Positions 1-12,285 of a DNA stretch of 64,000 bases are shown one piece after another. A program made the position numbers and the translations under genes. The stretch covers positions 868,001 to 932,000 of the forward strand of contig OW051473.1 of NCBI GenBank assembly GCA_932521025.1. Direction: 5' to 3'. Within the stretch, counting starts at the first letter, position 1. Every line of letters begins with the position of its first letter. Source of the stretch: Oscheius onirici (Eukaryota > Nematoda > Chromadorea > Rhabditida > Rhabditidae). The notes beneath the pieces were generated by a model that saw only the letters and a list, made by a program, of their open reading frames with translations, did no database searches and was not told the DNA's origin.

Positions 1-526
1 AGTAGATTCCGTTGCAGCCGATAGAAGACCTCAATAATATCGTTTTTTGATTTGCCAGTAACCTTTTTTATTTCATGTTCGGCTCTCTCCCCATATCCTT
101 TTTCTGCTCCTGACTGCATCGATGTTTTCTTCTTTTTTTCGGCCCATTCTCAGAGTTTTGCCGACACTTATTGTTTGTTATTTTTACCTGTTGTTGCTTG
201 TTTTTTGCCTCTGGTTGCCTGTTATTTTTGCCTCTGGTTGTTTTCCTCATACATACATTAAACATATATCACCAGGACTTTGACACGTAATGTCCCACAT
301 TTTTTAGAAAATAGCTGCACTTTTTTATGATGACTGCTGCTGTAATGCTGAGTCTTACGAAACAAAGGCCATTTTTTCGCAGCGTTCTTTGTGAATTAAT
401 GCAAATATTCCGATAACGGTCTAATACAACGCTACAAAAAAAATTGGCGTGATTTGTGGTGTTTTGACCCCAACGATAAGACGTAGAGAGTCGATAATAG
501 AGGTAGTTCATCTTCTTCGATAACCA
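1..526. other. 5' flank of the first esterase, no gene seen
   Basis: No convincing coding region. Bases 180-245 are T-rich with an imperfect repeat of a TTGCCTCTGGTTG-type unit. A GATA-type site (GATAACC) lies directly before the esterase start, compatible with gut expression, but this is only suggestive. Confidence 0.5.
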
Positions 527-3060
527 ATGGCTCTCACTGTTCTGCTATTTCTTTCTATCCTGACAGTTTGTCACTCATTGGAATCTTTTTATTCCGTTAA
601 TACGAGGTTAGCGTCGAGAGTATCTTTTCTAAAATCAATGTTTTTCAGCTTTGGAGCGGTCCGAGGTCGACTTATTGAGTCAAGACGAGGACCAGTTGGC
701 TATGGTTTCCTCGGCATTCCGATGGCTGAACCACCAGTTGGACACTTACGGTTGGATTCTTATTTTTTTCCAAAATGGATTCTGCGAGAAACAAACTTCA
801 ATTCTTGTTCAGATTCAAAGAAGCTGTCAATCCGAAACCTTGGTCTGGACCGTTGGACACACCGTATTATAGGAGTGCTTGTATGCAAATGCCTAATCAA
901 CCCGAGTAAACATGCCAAAAATACACGGATTTTGACCAATTCAGCCACATTCGAAACGGCAGTCTTCCCATAAGCGAAGATTGTCTCTACATCAATGTAT
1001 TTACCAGTCGTACATGTCTTGAGAGGAAAAACTGCCCTGTTCTTATTTTTGTTCATGGTGGGCTACGGTGGTACCTCTCTCCCGAAAAGACTCCTGAAGA
1101 AGTCATCATTAACAACTTTTCAAAAGAGGTTTGTTCAAAATTATTTCTGTTAAAGCTGTTCAGGAACGAAACATCGTCTTTGTGTCTATTCCATTTCGCC
1201 TGGGTATATTTGCATGGCTGAATTTATCGCTCTATGTGAAAACTTCAACTGACTCTAATGTTGGTACAAGAGGTTAAAAAGTTTAGGCAAAATACTTAGA
1301 TTGCTTTCAGATGTGATATCCGGACTCAAATGGATTCAGACTGAAATTCACAGTTTTGGAGGAGACCCGCGGAGAGTTACATTAGCCGGACACAGTTCTG
1401 GAGCCCAACTTGTTTCGGAACTTATGGTCTCGCCAGTTTCTCATAACCTCTTTAACCAGACAATCCTCTGGAGTGTACCGTTCTGGGGTGAGAGGAATGC
1501 TGGTAATTTACCTGAACGTAGCAAAAAGAACTATTTTCAGAAACGAACAGTCTATATTCTCAGAAATTCGCGAAATTGTTAGGATGTGCCAAAGAGTTTG
1601 ATAGTTTTGAGAACAAGTACAGGACACTTGAAGTCAGTAGCCTTCTACTTCAAAACAAAGCTTCAGATCGAAAACTGTCTTCGGCACAAATCGGCTGAAG
1701 AACTTTTCCAAGCACAGGAAGCCATGAAGACGGAAGTCGAACAACTAAATGGTGTTTGGATTGACGGTCCAGAAGGAGTCTTTCCAGACAGTTTCAGAAA
1801 CTTATTGAAAAGAAAGCTGCCACAAAGAAACTGCTTACTGGGAACGGTCTCAGCGGAGAGTAAAGTTACTAGGTGGTATTCCATTTACGCTGTTTGTAAA
1901 GATTGTTCAGAAATCTGATTGATGGCAATGGTGTGGTGAACCAGACGATGGTCAAGAGTCTCTGCACTCACTTGGCGTACGAATTCAACTACGAACACAA
2001 AGAATCGTATATAGATGCATGCTCCGGCTTTTACGGCACAGGTACGGTCAATTCATTTTTTTAGTTAGGGTATCTGTTTTTTCTTTACAAATATGGGTTC
2101 CGAAAAGTTTGTGATCATATGCCTTAAAAAATCAATAGTAGAAAAATCGCTGTTTTCAGTTGAAAATATTCCCAACTTACACGATGACCACATGTACTAC
2201 TACCCAATTGCCAAATTCGCCGACAAGTTTTCCGAAACCGGAAATGTGTTCATGTATAGTTTCGCGTACCCAGTCAAAGGAGAAAAGTTTGTATGGAATG
2301 CAAGTGTGGTCACTCCGAAGCATGCAGAAGATCTCGTGAGTTGCTTTTCTGGATTATCTAAATTAAACGTAGACCTATGTTTTATGGGGAGACTACGATA
2401 GCTTCACGGAACAGGATTTTCAAATGGAGAGAATCTATTCGGGGATGATAGCAAATTTTGTAGCTCGTGGCGATCCGAGTCCTTCTGTTGATCAAACATG
2501 GTTGAAATGGTCCAAAGAGAACAGGAACTACTTTGTAGTAGGTCAGTTCAACAATTTTGTTTGTTATAAAACTCTGGTTCAGACTTTGACAATGAGCTCA
2601 AAATGCCTGGTATGAAAAAGGATTATTACGTGGAAGTTAACAAATACTTCGAGGAGACTGTACCCAGGTAAAATAATATTCTATTTTGCTTCAAAATACT
2701 TCAGATCGGCAGGAGTGTATCATCCGCTCTACGACCTACCAGCCAAGCATGACTGTTTCTTCCAGAGGCCTCTTTTGGACGGAATCATCTCAATATGGCT
2801 CAATCGATCCTATATTCATGAGAAGGACACTCCGACAGCTAAGAAAATAGGACAGATTTGGATTGAGCATCTCAATATGCTTATAGAAAAAGAAGGAAAT
2901 AGTTATTTCGGTAGGAGTCAGTTTTCTACAACTTTCCCAAACTCTCATTTCAGGGTGGTCAACCGTATTCATCGTCATCATGTTCAGTTCCATCCTTTTC
3001 ATATGTTCCTTGCTTTGTCTGAAAATCCGAAAACGGAAAGGTTATGAGCCATTGGTTTGA
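527..3060 (+). CDS. Membrane-anchored type-B carboxylesterase (first of tandem pair)
   Basis: Alpha/beta-hydrolase of the carboxylesterase/cholinesterase family, predicted to hydrolyse or transfer acyl esters. The start gives a signal peptide (MALTVLLFLSILTVCHS). Spliced exons then give the family blocks in order: GFLGIPMAEPPVG, SEDCLYINVF, an oxyanion-hole HGG, FGGDPRRVTLAGHSSGA with nucleophile Ser in GHSSG, SAES for the acidic residue, and KHAEDL for the catalytic His, so the triad looks complete. The last exon encodes a hydrophobic segment (WSTVFIVIMFSSILFICSLL) followed by a short basic tail, a type I membrane anchor. About nine short introns; the ones checked (for example after ACTAG near 1873) keep frame. 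C. elegans CEST esterases with this layout sit in gut granules and attach acyl groups to ascarosides; that role is inference here. Exact exon edges are by eye. Confidence 0.85.
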
Positions 3061-3473
3061 TAAAACTGTGTGTTCTTATCAATCTCTAAGACTGGCTGTT
3101 CGGAAAAAATCGCGTGCATGTGTCTGGAAGGGAAGAAAAAAGAGATAAGAATTTTATCAATAGCCTAAAAGTGCAATACGATGAATTTGAATGGTTCAAC
3201 TGAATTTGTTTTCCGGTTGTCGTCAGCTGATAGAACAAGACCAACTGTCATCAATGGAAATGATCAGCATGTCAATCATTTCAATGCAACATTCAACAAA
3301 AAAAACAATGAAAAAAAACAATAGGTATCTACCACAAGTTTTTTGATTAGCAGACTGTTTTGAATTGCTATTTTGTGATGTGCTGAAGCCAAGTAGAACA
3401 AGTTCAAGACTCATTTTAAATCCCCTTCGCAACCTTGTAACGTACTTGACACAGGGGTAAAGGATAAAACCAT

Positions 3474-3557
3474 TGGACCAACCGGGACTCGAACCGGGAC
3501 CTTCCATTGAACTTGGGACCTTCCAACTCCGATGTTCTACTACTAGGCTATCGGCCC
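3474..3557 (-). pseudogene. tRNA-like sequence, probable tRNA pseudogene
   Basis: On the minus strand a 7-pair acceptor stem forms (GGGCCGA with TTGGTCC, two G-T pairs). There is an A-box-like TAGCCTAGTAGTAG and a perfect B box (GGTTCGAGTCC). The middle is abnormal: GGAAGGTCCC occurs twice and no 5-pair anticodon stem with a 7-base loop can be drawn. The 84-base length would suit a tRNA with a long variable arm. Nematodes do have variable-arm tRNAs, but without an anticodon arm a pseudogene or tRNA-derived repeat is more likely. Confidence 0.5.
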
Positions 3558-3882
3558 GCTGTGGCTCTCTTTCATCGAACCCGTACGTTACACGCCAGGC
3601 GTTACTTCCTGCACATCTTCTATTGGTGATAAGTTACCATATCTTCGATATTTTGAAAGTAAATTTCTGGAGGCAAGCTACAGTTTTAGAATCTGCTCCG
3701 ATTAAAGTGGATGCCTGAAATCGTTACAGAGAACAATATTTTGATGAAGCGTTTTTTTTTGCATATGTTCGATTAAAAGAACAGATGGATTGATGCATCA
3801 AAATGACCAGATAACAATGTCGCCATTTTTACAGACCTATTCTTATCTGTTACCATTTCCTTAAAGTGATCTGTGGCACTAG

Positions 3883-6458
3883 ATGTTTCTTTTTTGCCAG
3901 ATTCTTCTCGTAACGTCAGCTCTCAGCAAACAGTACTGGGATACCAGAACCAGGTTGGAATTTATCTTCAGAAATTTTTTTCTGGTGCAGCTTCGGTCCA
4001 ATACGTGGTAAAGTGCTTCAAACAAAGAATCAAACTGGATACGCTTTCCTTGGTATTCCGTTTGCCGAAGCTCCAATAGGACAACTCCGGTATTTCACTG
4101 GTTCAGCCACATTTGTGTCGTTTCAGGTTCAAAAAGCCGATTGATCCTCGGCAATGGAACAAAACTTTAAACTGTTTTTCTTACAAATCTAGATGTTTGC
4201 AGCCAACTAGGTGAGTCAACAAGGAACTTTTTGATCCGTCTCGTCTTGTTTTCCCCTACACTGTTTTCCAGTCCGCTCTCTTCAGTTTCTTCAACCGAAG
4301 ACTGCCTTTATTTGAACGTTTTTTCAAGTCGTTTATGTCTAGAAAAAGTAAGAATTGTAATCGGGCAAAATTAAGGGAGGCTGTCCCATCCTATTCTTCC
4401 ATCCTAAAAGTAAGAACTGTAATCGGACAAAATTTAGGGAGGCTGTCCCATCCTATTCTATGTTCATGGAGGATCGAGAGTTTATGGCTCAGCAGCAAAT
4501 ACACCAGCTGAGGGAATTGTTAAGAACTATGCTAACGAAGTAGGAAGTTTTAACTAAGACTAAACCTCGTTTAGGAGAGAAACATTGTTGTGGTTACGAT
4601 TCAATACAGACTCGGCATACTTGCATGGCTAAACCTACATGATGACCAAGATAGTGATCACTCTAACGTCGGCTTACGAGGTTTACTTTTGAAGAAAAAA
4701 TACAAGGTGTTGCCCAGAAAAATAGACTCAAAGCTTAGATCTGCAACTGTTTTTAGCAATTTGTTTACTATTTCAGACATTCTGCACGCTTTGCACTGGA
4801 CGAGAAATGAAATATCCCATTTCGGAGGGGATCGTCTGAGAATAACCATGATGGGGCAAAGCTCAGGAGCACAGATGATCAACGAGGTTATTCAGCTCCT
4901 ATGATGCAATTGCAACGTTATCATGCAGATTGTGCTATCTGGAGCAGCCGAGGGTCTCTTACACCAAATTATCACCATGAGCGCGCCACATTTCGGCGAA
5001 AGATCCAAGTGTAATTGTTTCGTTAATCTTTGTACATTCGACTTGCAGATGTTAATAGAAGATTTTCTGAAAAGCTGACCTTTAAACTGGGCTGTGGTGG
5101 GCTGAAAAATATAGAAGATCTTCAGCAGAGTCTTGCATGTTTACAAGCAAAGGCCGAAAAAGAAATTTTGAAAAGTCAGATATCCTTCGATGCCGAAGTG
5201 GAAGAATTGTTCGGAACATGGATTGACGGACCGGAAGGAGTGTTTTCTAAATCTATTGAAGAACAATTGAGCAGACATCTTCCAAACATTTCGGCTCTTG
5301 TTGGGACCACTGCCTCTGAGTTCCCTGACATGTAAGACTTTTTATTCTTTTTTTTGGACAAAAGATGAGAGTTAAAAACATTTTCCAGGTTCTATCTTAA
5401 CAATCAAGAAAATGTTCGAGTTGACATGTTGGATGACGTCTGTACTCATTTGGCATACGAACAAAACTACCAACGACAAGAAAAGTACCGCCAAATTTGC
5501 AACGAGTTTTACAATAATGGTAGCCGTAACATGTTCTCTAAACAAATCTATTCAGCCAGTAGAATTCTTTCTCTAAACGACGACTATCTCTACTACGAAA
5601 GCAGCAGTATGTACGCGAACAAATTCAGTCACTCTGGAAAAGCTTTTGTCTACAGTTATGTCAATCGACGTGGCTCTAGTCTTTTTCCAGGGGTAGGAAT
5701 GCATGCTACCGATTTGGTAACGCAAACTAAGTAGAAAAAAATGACTTCTTTAAGGATTACGTCCTCGGAGAAAATCACTTTCCCTCAGTTGAATGGACCG
5801 AACAGGACGAGAAGATGCAAAGGATTCATTCCGGAATGTTTGCTAACTTTATAAATACGGGCAATCCGTCCTATGAAGACGTCTTGTGGAAATCATGGGA
5901 GCCGGAGAAGAGAAATTACATGGTCATAGGTGTGTCTGATCGATATTCGGAACTACAGCTCTGCTGTTAGATTTTGATTCAAATGGAAAGCTTCACGGGA
6001 TGGCCGACGATTACCACGTAGACTATCACAAGTTCATTAAAGATACCGTTCCCAAGTTTTGCACAAAGACTTTACCGACAAAAATGAAGTTATAGAGAAG
6101 CAGGAACTCGCCAACCTTTGCAGACCCTTCCTAAAGGAATCGACTTCTACTCTCAGGTCTCTATGGTCTACAGCATTGAGTTTCACTGGACAAACATACC
6201 TTTTCTTTTGGGAAAGAAAAGTGTCGCCTTGCAACAGATGAGCACAATTTGGAAAGACCATGTCAGACAGTTAAGAAATTTTTCTGCGGTACCATTCAGC
6301 AAATCAGGTTCATCCCTCTATTAACAATCAAATGACAGTTTTCAGATGGATTCACAGTCATAATAGCTGTATTTTTATCCACAATAATGAGCTACGTCCT
6401 ACTGAAAGCCTATTACAATTGGAGAAAACGAAAAAACTACATTGTTCTCGAAGGTTAA
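3883..6458 (+). CDS. Membrane-anchored type-B carboxylesterase (second of tandem pair)
   Basis: Paralogue of the upstream esterase in the same orientation, about 820 bases downstream. I chose the ATG at 3883 because it begins a signal-peptide-like stretch (MFLFCQILLVTSALS) and splices in frame into FGPIRGKV and GYAFLGIPFAEAPIG, matching the first gene. Further blocks are STEDCLYLNVF, YVHGG, SNVGLRG, FGGDRLRITMMGQSSGA with nucleophile Ser in GQSSG, TASE for the acidic residue and MHATDL for the His. The end is again a transmembrane segment (TVIIAVFLSTIMSYVLLKAYY) with a basic tail. An AATAAA signal begins at 6459, directly after the stop. One intron carries a tandem duplication described separately. 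Substrate unknown; a role in ascaroside acylation is inference. Confidence 0.83.
4345..4459 (+). repeat. 62-bp tandem duplication covering an intron and its 3' splice site
   Basis: Two copies about 53 bases long, offset by 62 bases, differ at only about three positions. Each copy holds a donor (AAAGTAAGAA or AAAGTAAGAAC), a short intron, an acceptor (TTAAG or TTTAG) and the first coding bases of GGCPILF. Frame is kept only if splicing runs from the first donor (4348) to the second acceptor (4437), which removes the first copy. Using both copies shifts frame. Confidence 0.85.
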
Positions 6459-6670
6459 AATAAATGTTGATCTCATAAAAGTGGCCTGAAGGAAGTAAAT
6501 ATGGTCTAGAAATGATGATGTTCGCCCAAGTATTTTTCTACTTTCTTCTACTGTAAACAAGAATATACCGTGACGATAGGGTCGACCCAGGAGACCTTCT
6601 TCAGGGGCAGGACAGTGGCCAAAGTCTGAGTGGTCGCTGGAGCGGACGACATCTTTGAGTGATATCACTC

Positions 6671-6979
6671 ATGCTGAAAAAAAGCTATTCTACCTGTGCC
6701 GTCGTAACGAGTACCCGGTGGAAACGTTATGATTTTGTCTTTTTACATTTGCAATGTGAACTAAGCCGAAAAGCTACGAAGATAAGCTCCAATAATAAGC
6801 TGCTCATGACTGATTATTCTCTTAGACAATCCCCATTTTCAAAGAAAAAAACAGTGGTTCCGTTTCCGGTGAAGGCGTCGTCAAAGTCCGCTGTCAAAAG
6901 GCAAAGGAACACTCTTATCATAAACGCAAAATCTGGTGATAACAAGTTTGTGCAAAAGCTCGCGGACTACATAAAATGA
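6671..6979 (+). CDS. Possible small basic protein, unrecognised
   Basis: Open frame of 102 codons just upstream of the acid phosphatase, rich in Lys and Ser in its second half (SPFSKKKTVVPFPVKASSK). No signal peptide, membrane segment or known motif. The gap to the next start is only 26 bases. It could be a real small gene, a terminal exon, or a chance frame; codon use does not settle this. Confidence 0.22.
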   Translation: MLKKSYSTCAVVTSTRWKRYDFVFLHLQCELSRKATKISSNNKLLMTDYSLRQSPFSKKKTVVPFPVKASSKSAVKRQRNTLIINAKSGDNKFVQKLADYIK

Positions 6980-7005
6980 CAGCCTTTGGAGTCAATATCA
7001 GCCAA

Positions 7006-8812
7006 AATGCACCTGCTCTTGCTCTTCTTAACAACAGCTAGTGTTGTATTATCCAGCTCAGTCAAACATGAACAAGTCGTCCTAAGTTTTCATGGAGACA
7101 CCACCGCCATGCCCGTCACTTGGATATCACTGAACGACTGTTAGTTTGCTTTATAGTTAGTCTAATCTTTGCTTTCAGTAGACAAACGCGATACTCCCTT
7201 TGTTAGCTACGGCCTTCATCCAACTGCATTAACTACCAGAGTTAATGCTACTGTAACTAGTTTGTTTGCTCATTTTTCTAAATAAAAATCCTTCTAGAAT
7301 GGACCGACAGGGGAAGTAATAAAGTTTCCCGAAACACCTACAGAGCCAAAATGATCGGACTCTCTCCTGGAAGTAGATATTGTGAGTTTTTGAGTATCTT
7401 TCAAACTGAACCCATCTTCAGACTATAAAGTTGGATCGTTGGGGTCTTCCTTCTCCGAAACATTTAATTTTCGGGCTCTTAACGCATCGTGGCCCACAGT
7501 AAAGTAATTTTCCTTAGTTTTTTCACTGATTTTTCAGAGTTGGCGTTTACGGAGATCTCGGCACAAAAGACGGATATTCGATCGAACCATTGATAGAAGC
7601 CACCCAAAAACACTATTTTGATATAGTCTTTCATATTGGTGATATTGCTTACGATCTGGACGATGACAATGGATATCACGGAGATCATTTCATGAACTCC
7701 ATTCAGAACATGACTGCTTATGTTCCTTGGATGGTATTTAAAAGCGACGCCGGAATTCAACCGATAGATTTAGGTAGTCGCGGGAAATCACGAATCGGCT
7801 CAGGGTTTCAACCATTATACAAATAGGTTTACTATGCCTGCCAATGGAGTCACTGGCGATAACCAATTTTGGAGGTATAGTTTTTTCTTCAACAGCATTT
7901 TCGGCGCACTTTTGCCTCCCTTTAGCACGTGTAGATTAGATACTTAACCAAGATAAGCAATAGAAATTCTGCTGCGTGCATAACTGAGCATCAAATGTTT
8001 GAGCACTAAATATTTGTCCAATTATGACAGATTGATTCTCTTGAACAACTTTGTCAGATTTAAAAAGACCTTTTTAAGTTTCACATTTGGCAACACACAT
8101 TTCATTGGCCTGAGTACTGAATACTACGGATCGGGAATGAAAACTCAAGCTCAGCAACAGTACAATTGGCTTTTGAATGATCTGAAAAAGGTGCCTAACT
8201 TCTCTTTAAAACACTGAAACATAATGCTAGAACAACGCTTCCTGGACGGTAGCATTCATGCATCGGCCAATGTACTGCTCCAACAGCCATCCTTCCGGCT
8301 GTCAAGACTCTGAAGAATTGATGGTATTAATCTAATCTTCGAAAAAAGACGAAATTTTCAGACTCGAAACGGTGAGAACGGTCTCCCTGCTTTGGAGCCT
8401 TTGTTCAATTCTGGCGGAATCGACTTGCTTTTCTGGGGGCACAAGCACAGTTATGAGAGAAACTGGCCCGTCTACAAGAGTGTGGTACATTACCAGAACG
8501 ATAAGAACTATTACCATAACGCTGCCACGCCCGTTTATATCATGACAGGTGCAGCTGTGAGTCCTTTTTTGGTCTAGATAATGAAACGTCTAGGGAACCC
8601 ATGACCACAGCTACCCAGATGAAAAGTTCAAGCAGAAATATACAAATGTGATGCATGGCGAATATGGCTACAACTACCTCAACATCGTCTCCCCAGTTCA
8701 AGTTCAAACAGGTTTTGTCGTGACTAAGGGAACGTCGGGGATATTGGACAAGTTCACACTATCCAAGGACTACAAGTACAAACCGGGTCAAAATCTGAAC
8801 ATTAAGCTGTAG
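7006..8812 (+). CDS. Purple acid phosphatase, secreted/lysosomal
   Basis: Metallophosphoesterase of the purple acid phosphatase family, hydrolysing phosphate monoesters with a binuclear metal centre. A signal peptide (MHLLLLFLTTASVVLS) follows a start preceded by an acceptor-like TATCAG. All five metal-binding blocks appear after splicing: GDLG, GDIAYD, GNHE (in VVAGNHESAQG), MHRPMYCS and GHKHSYER. The GNHE block appears only if the intron at about 7731-7774 is removed. The acceptor at about 8077 is chosen because it gives NQFWSFTFGNTHFIG, the form usual in the family. Length of roughly 400 residues fits. Likely extracellular, or in lysosome-related organelles. Confidence 0.9.
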
Positions 8813-9133
8813 CTTGTTCATAAACTGCGCTGTTCTTCACTGTTATATAAGCTTAAAAACATCGTATGTCATTGTCGTTCCATTCTTTTCTATAGATATC
8901 CCTACATAGTTAAAATCAATGAAACCTTTTCGGAGAGAGGTAGTTCTTTTGGAGATCCTGGTGTGTAAGTCGACTGACAAGAACGTCCAATGCTTGAGAA
9001 ACGAGCTTTTGTTCCAAACATTTATTGGAGTAAGCGAAATATGACAGATCACAAAAAATCCAGACCAGTTCAATTCTCTATAGCGGTATGGGAAGAGTAC
9101 ATAGGAAGCACAAGCCGTCTCTATTATCTAAAG

Positions 9134-9350
9134 CGCAAATGGTGTCTGTCGTGGACTCTGTTTGGATGTTTGTCCGAGGCCAAAAAGTTTTGGTGTATTG
9201 TTAAGAGTCGCCGCTGTTACCCAGAAGACCCGGGTTCGACTCCTCGCCTCGCCGAATATTTTTGCTAAATTGTTTTGAGTAGGAAATAGAGTCAGGGTAA
9301 CCGCTAGGGGATCAGAAGAGATCGGTTGACTAAAAAAGGGATCAGAAGAT
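9134..9350 (+). repeat. tRNA-derived SINE-like repeat, copy A
   Basis: Begins with ATGGTGTCTGT, then a tRNA-like body with an A-box-like TTGGTGTATTGTTAAGAG and a B box GGTTCGACTCC. A shared tail follows (GAAATAGAGTCAGGGTAACC, then GATCAGAAG/GATCGGTTGACT units). Copy B at 11879-12154 matches over almost the full length in opposite orientation. Internal Pol III boxes plus a unique tail are the SINE layout. Confidence 0.75.
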
Positions 9351-11878
9351 ATGTTCTCACTTCCCTAATAGGACTAATTATTATTGTCCTTCTCCTTTTT
9401 TATCACAGCACACATCATAAAAACAGCATGAAAAAGTTTCTACTCAGCTTAGAAAAAAATCCGCTTTGATTCACAAAATGGTCTCTTTTCTTGAATAGAC
9501 TATAAAGTCGCCGAAGGCGGCTGGTAAAGTTGGTTAATGAGATCATGCATTGTGTGTTACAGAGAATCTCGGAGTTTATTATAAGGTCTACTGGCAGGCG
9601 GAAAAGCAGCTGGCAGCGGTCGAGGGGCACAGGACCCTACTGGCTCTCAGGGAGCTGGGCCAAGGGCGTGATATTTCCCGTTCCCTTGTGTTGGTCGCCT
9701 CGACCATCTTGCGCCTGGTGTTCGAGAGTCAGCTTTGAAGCTGGAAGGAATCTTTTTCAGATCCCCAATTGTCTTGCCTGAAAATTTAAATACGAAGCAC
9801 CATCGGTAATAGAACTAACCCATTTTGCCAGTAATAATTGCGCTATCCTGGCCCCTGGTCTGAGGCCTTTTCAGCGGCACTGATTTTCTTCAGTTCCAAT
9901 CTAAAATATAAATGTTATACGGTGTCTGTGGTTCTGTTTGTGTTAATCAGGCCGTAAACTCGAACTTTGGAAGGGATTATAAGAAAGAGGTTGACGGAAA
10001 AGATTATACAGGACCAGCTGTTTAGAAAGTTGATACAAACAGATAGAATGCATCTTGAGAAAAACTAGGCAAATGGGCCGAAGTCGGCCCGCCCGTTTTT
10101 TTGCTGCTTGCTCTCGACTTATTATTTCTTATTTTTTTTCGAATGATTTTGCTGCAAACGTTTCACAAAAGAAAATACGAAAAAATTTGTTGTCTGATTG
10201 AAAAGTCTTAATTTGTGAACGTTAGTCCACCTGAATTTCAAAAGTGGTATTAGAAGTCTGTGTTTTGGCCATCTTCTATGCTTGTTGTCTGACCCCAAAT
10301 CAGGCTATCCCTGTTGATTTATATTTAACGCAACCGAAAGAAACCGTTCTGCTACAACGTGTTCTTCAATGTAGAAAAAATATGGAAAAAATTGCTCAGT
10401 AAGTTATCATTTTTGCTTCAAAAATTAAACTTTAGAGGCAAAGGGACAGTATTGGAATCAACACTGCGCTTTCTACTTTGTGTCGAAATGGAGATCAAAA
10501 TTATTGGGAAGATATTAATATTGTCCCAGTTTAGCATACTTCTACCTACTGATCAGGATTGAATAAAAGATAACTTCATTCCCTTGCTCACAAATTCAAT
10601 ATCTCCCAACAACACACGACATAGCTATTGCCTTACCGCTATGCTCAAAAACATTTTATGCCATTTACTTTTGCGTTAATATTTCGGCAAGCCGCATATC
10701 TGTTTTCTTTTATTTTTCCTATTTGTGTGGTTAATAGTAATGCAATACAACAAACTGAGAAAAGTTACATAAGCTGCTTTAGCGTAACCCAATGTTATTT
10801 TTTCGATCCCGTCCGCCCTCCGCGATCTCCTATAATGACACTGCTCGCTATCACCACCACCTTTGTGTAGTTTTGCTTCAACAGTCTGCTTCAACAGTTT
10901 CCATGTTTTGATTCCTTTTGGTCATTTGGTCAGCTTTATTTTGCCATCCTGGTCTCCGCTGCTATCGATCGGCCCTCCTTCTGTTTACTCCTAGCTACAA
11001 TTTATCGATCTTTTTGTCAAACGATTTTTTATTACATAAAAACTTACAGGCAACTTACATTTACTTCTCATATGGTTCAAGTGATGACACGCTGAGAAGT
11101 TCTTCAGAACTTCTTTCACTGACAACTTCTACTGAAAACGACTTCTATGGGATAACGCACCTGGGCACAATTAATTTTTATGGGACGGAGCAACACCGCA
11201 CGGTAATTTGTAGTATTTGACAACGCACGACCGCACAATAAATTGTATTTGAAATGTTTTCTTTGACATGTTAAACATATTAAATCTTGTGCAAGCCTCG
11301 GCATCCCACTGGAGCGGTAGAGTTCGGTTTCAACTGCTGAATGATCTTAACAACAAAAATTTCAGCCAAATCTGCAACAGTCAGAATTTATTTTCTAAAG
11401 ATGTTTCTTGAAAGAACGAGACGGTTTGCTGATAACCAAGCTGAGAATTGAAACTTTTAAGATTCCAACCTAAACTTTAACTGGCTGTGCGCCAAATACT
11501 CTAAAATCACCAATGTGTTCAATTTTTTTTGTTTTCCATGTTTTGCAGCAATCAGTCAGCAACTTCCAGTGGTCTTGTTTTCGCAGTTCATTCATTCCGG
11601 GACCCGAAGTTCAGGAGTGGGCAATCGGATCAGCAGTCAGGTTTCAAAGACATGGGTTTGTCATCAGTGCCTCATGCTCTTGATCAATTTGATAAAGTAT
11701 AGGTAAATATGTGATTTGTTTCATAGCAATAGCCAAGCAGTTAAAAAAGTATGAGTTAATTAGAACCAGACGACTTCGTCGCCTGCCGGCGTCGTAACGC
11801 CAACCTTTTCTACCTGATTTATTGTTGGCTTCGCCGCCTGTCGGCGGCTTTTCTACTTGTATTTTCTTCTTAACTTTT
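9351..11878. other. Gene-poor interval between inverted repeats
   Basis: No coding gene can be supported. A GC-richer patch at 9550-9738 has an open frame with LLALRELGQGRDISRSLV but no recognised family. GC-rich palindromes occur at about 9508-9522 (CGCCGAAGGCG core), 10075-10090 (GGGCCGA/TCGGCCC followed by a run of T), 11770-11795 and 11833-11848 (GCCGCC/GGCGGC). Confidence 0.45.
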
Positions 11879-12154
11879 GATCCCTTCCCCAGTCAACCGA
11901 TCCCTTCTGATCCCTTTTGATCCCTTCTACAGTCAACCGATCTCCTTTGATCCCTTCTCCAGTCAACCCCTAGCGGTTACCCTGACTCTATTTCCTGCTC
12001 AAAACAATTAAGCAAAAATATTTGGCGAGGAGAGGAATCCAACCCTGGTCGTCTGGGTGGAGATGGCGACTCTTAACAATACACCAAAATTTCGTGGCCA
12101 CGGACAAACAAACAGACAAACAAACAAGCAGAGTCAGCTACAGACACCATTGCA
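11879..12154 (-). repeat. tRNA-derived SINE-like repeat, copy B
   Basis: Reverse-strand copy of the element at 9134-9350. Conserved segments include ATGGTGTCTGT, TTTTGGTGTATTGTTAAGAG, the tRNA-like body with a decayed B box (GGTTGGATTCC), and the tail AAATAGAGTCAGGGTAACCG. The tail is expanded to about three units built from GGTTGACT, GGAGAAGGGATC and related words, a small minisatellite. The better B box makes copy A the less decayed one. Confidence 0.75.
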
Positions 12155-12285
12155 CTTTAATATTAAAGATCGCTTCTGGTCATCACTGTAGACAATAGCA
12201 TTACTTTTTGCAAATACGAATCCTATCGTAAGTAGTTACTTATATTAATTTATTGCCTTGTTAGTTCTTCTGTAAAGACCGATGA

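Noticed and set aside
9550-9738. Possible transposase or gag fragment
   Set aside because: Coding-like composition but no catalytic motif or family match; left as unexplained.
10075-10105. Bacterial-type terminator (GC hairpin plus T run)
   Set aside because: The surrounding DNA is clearly nematode and no gene ends here; listed only as one of several palindromes.
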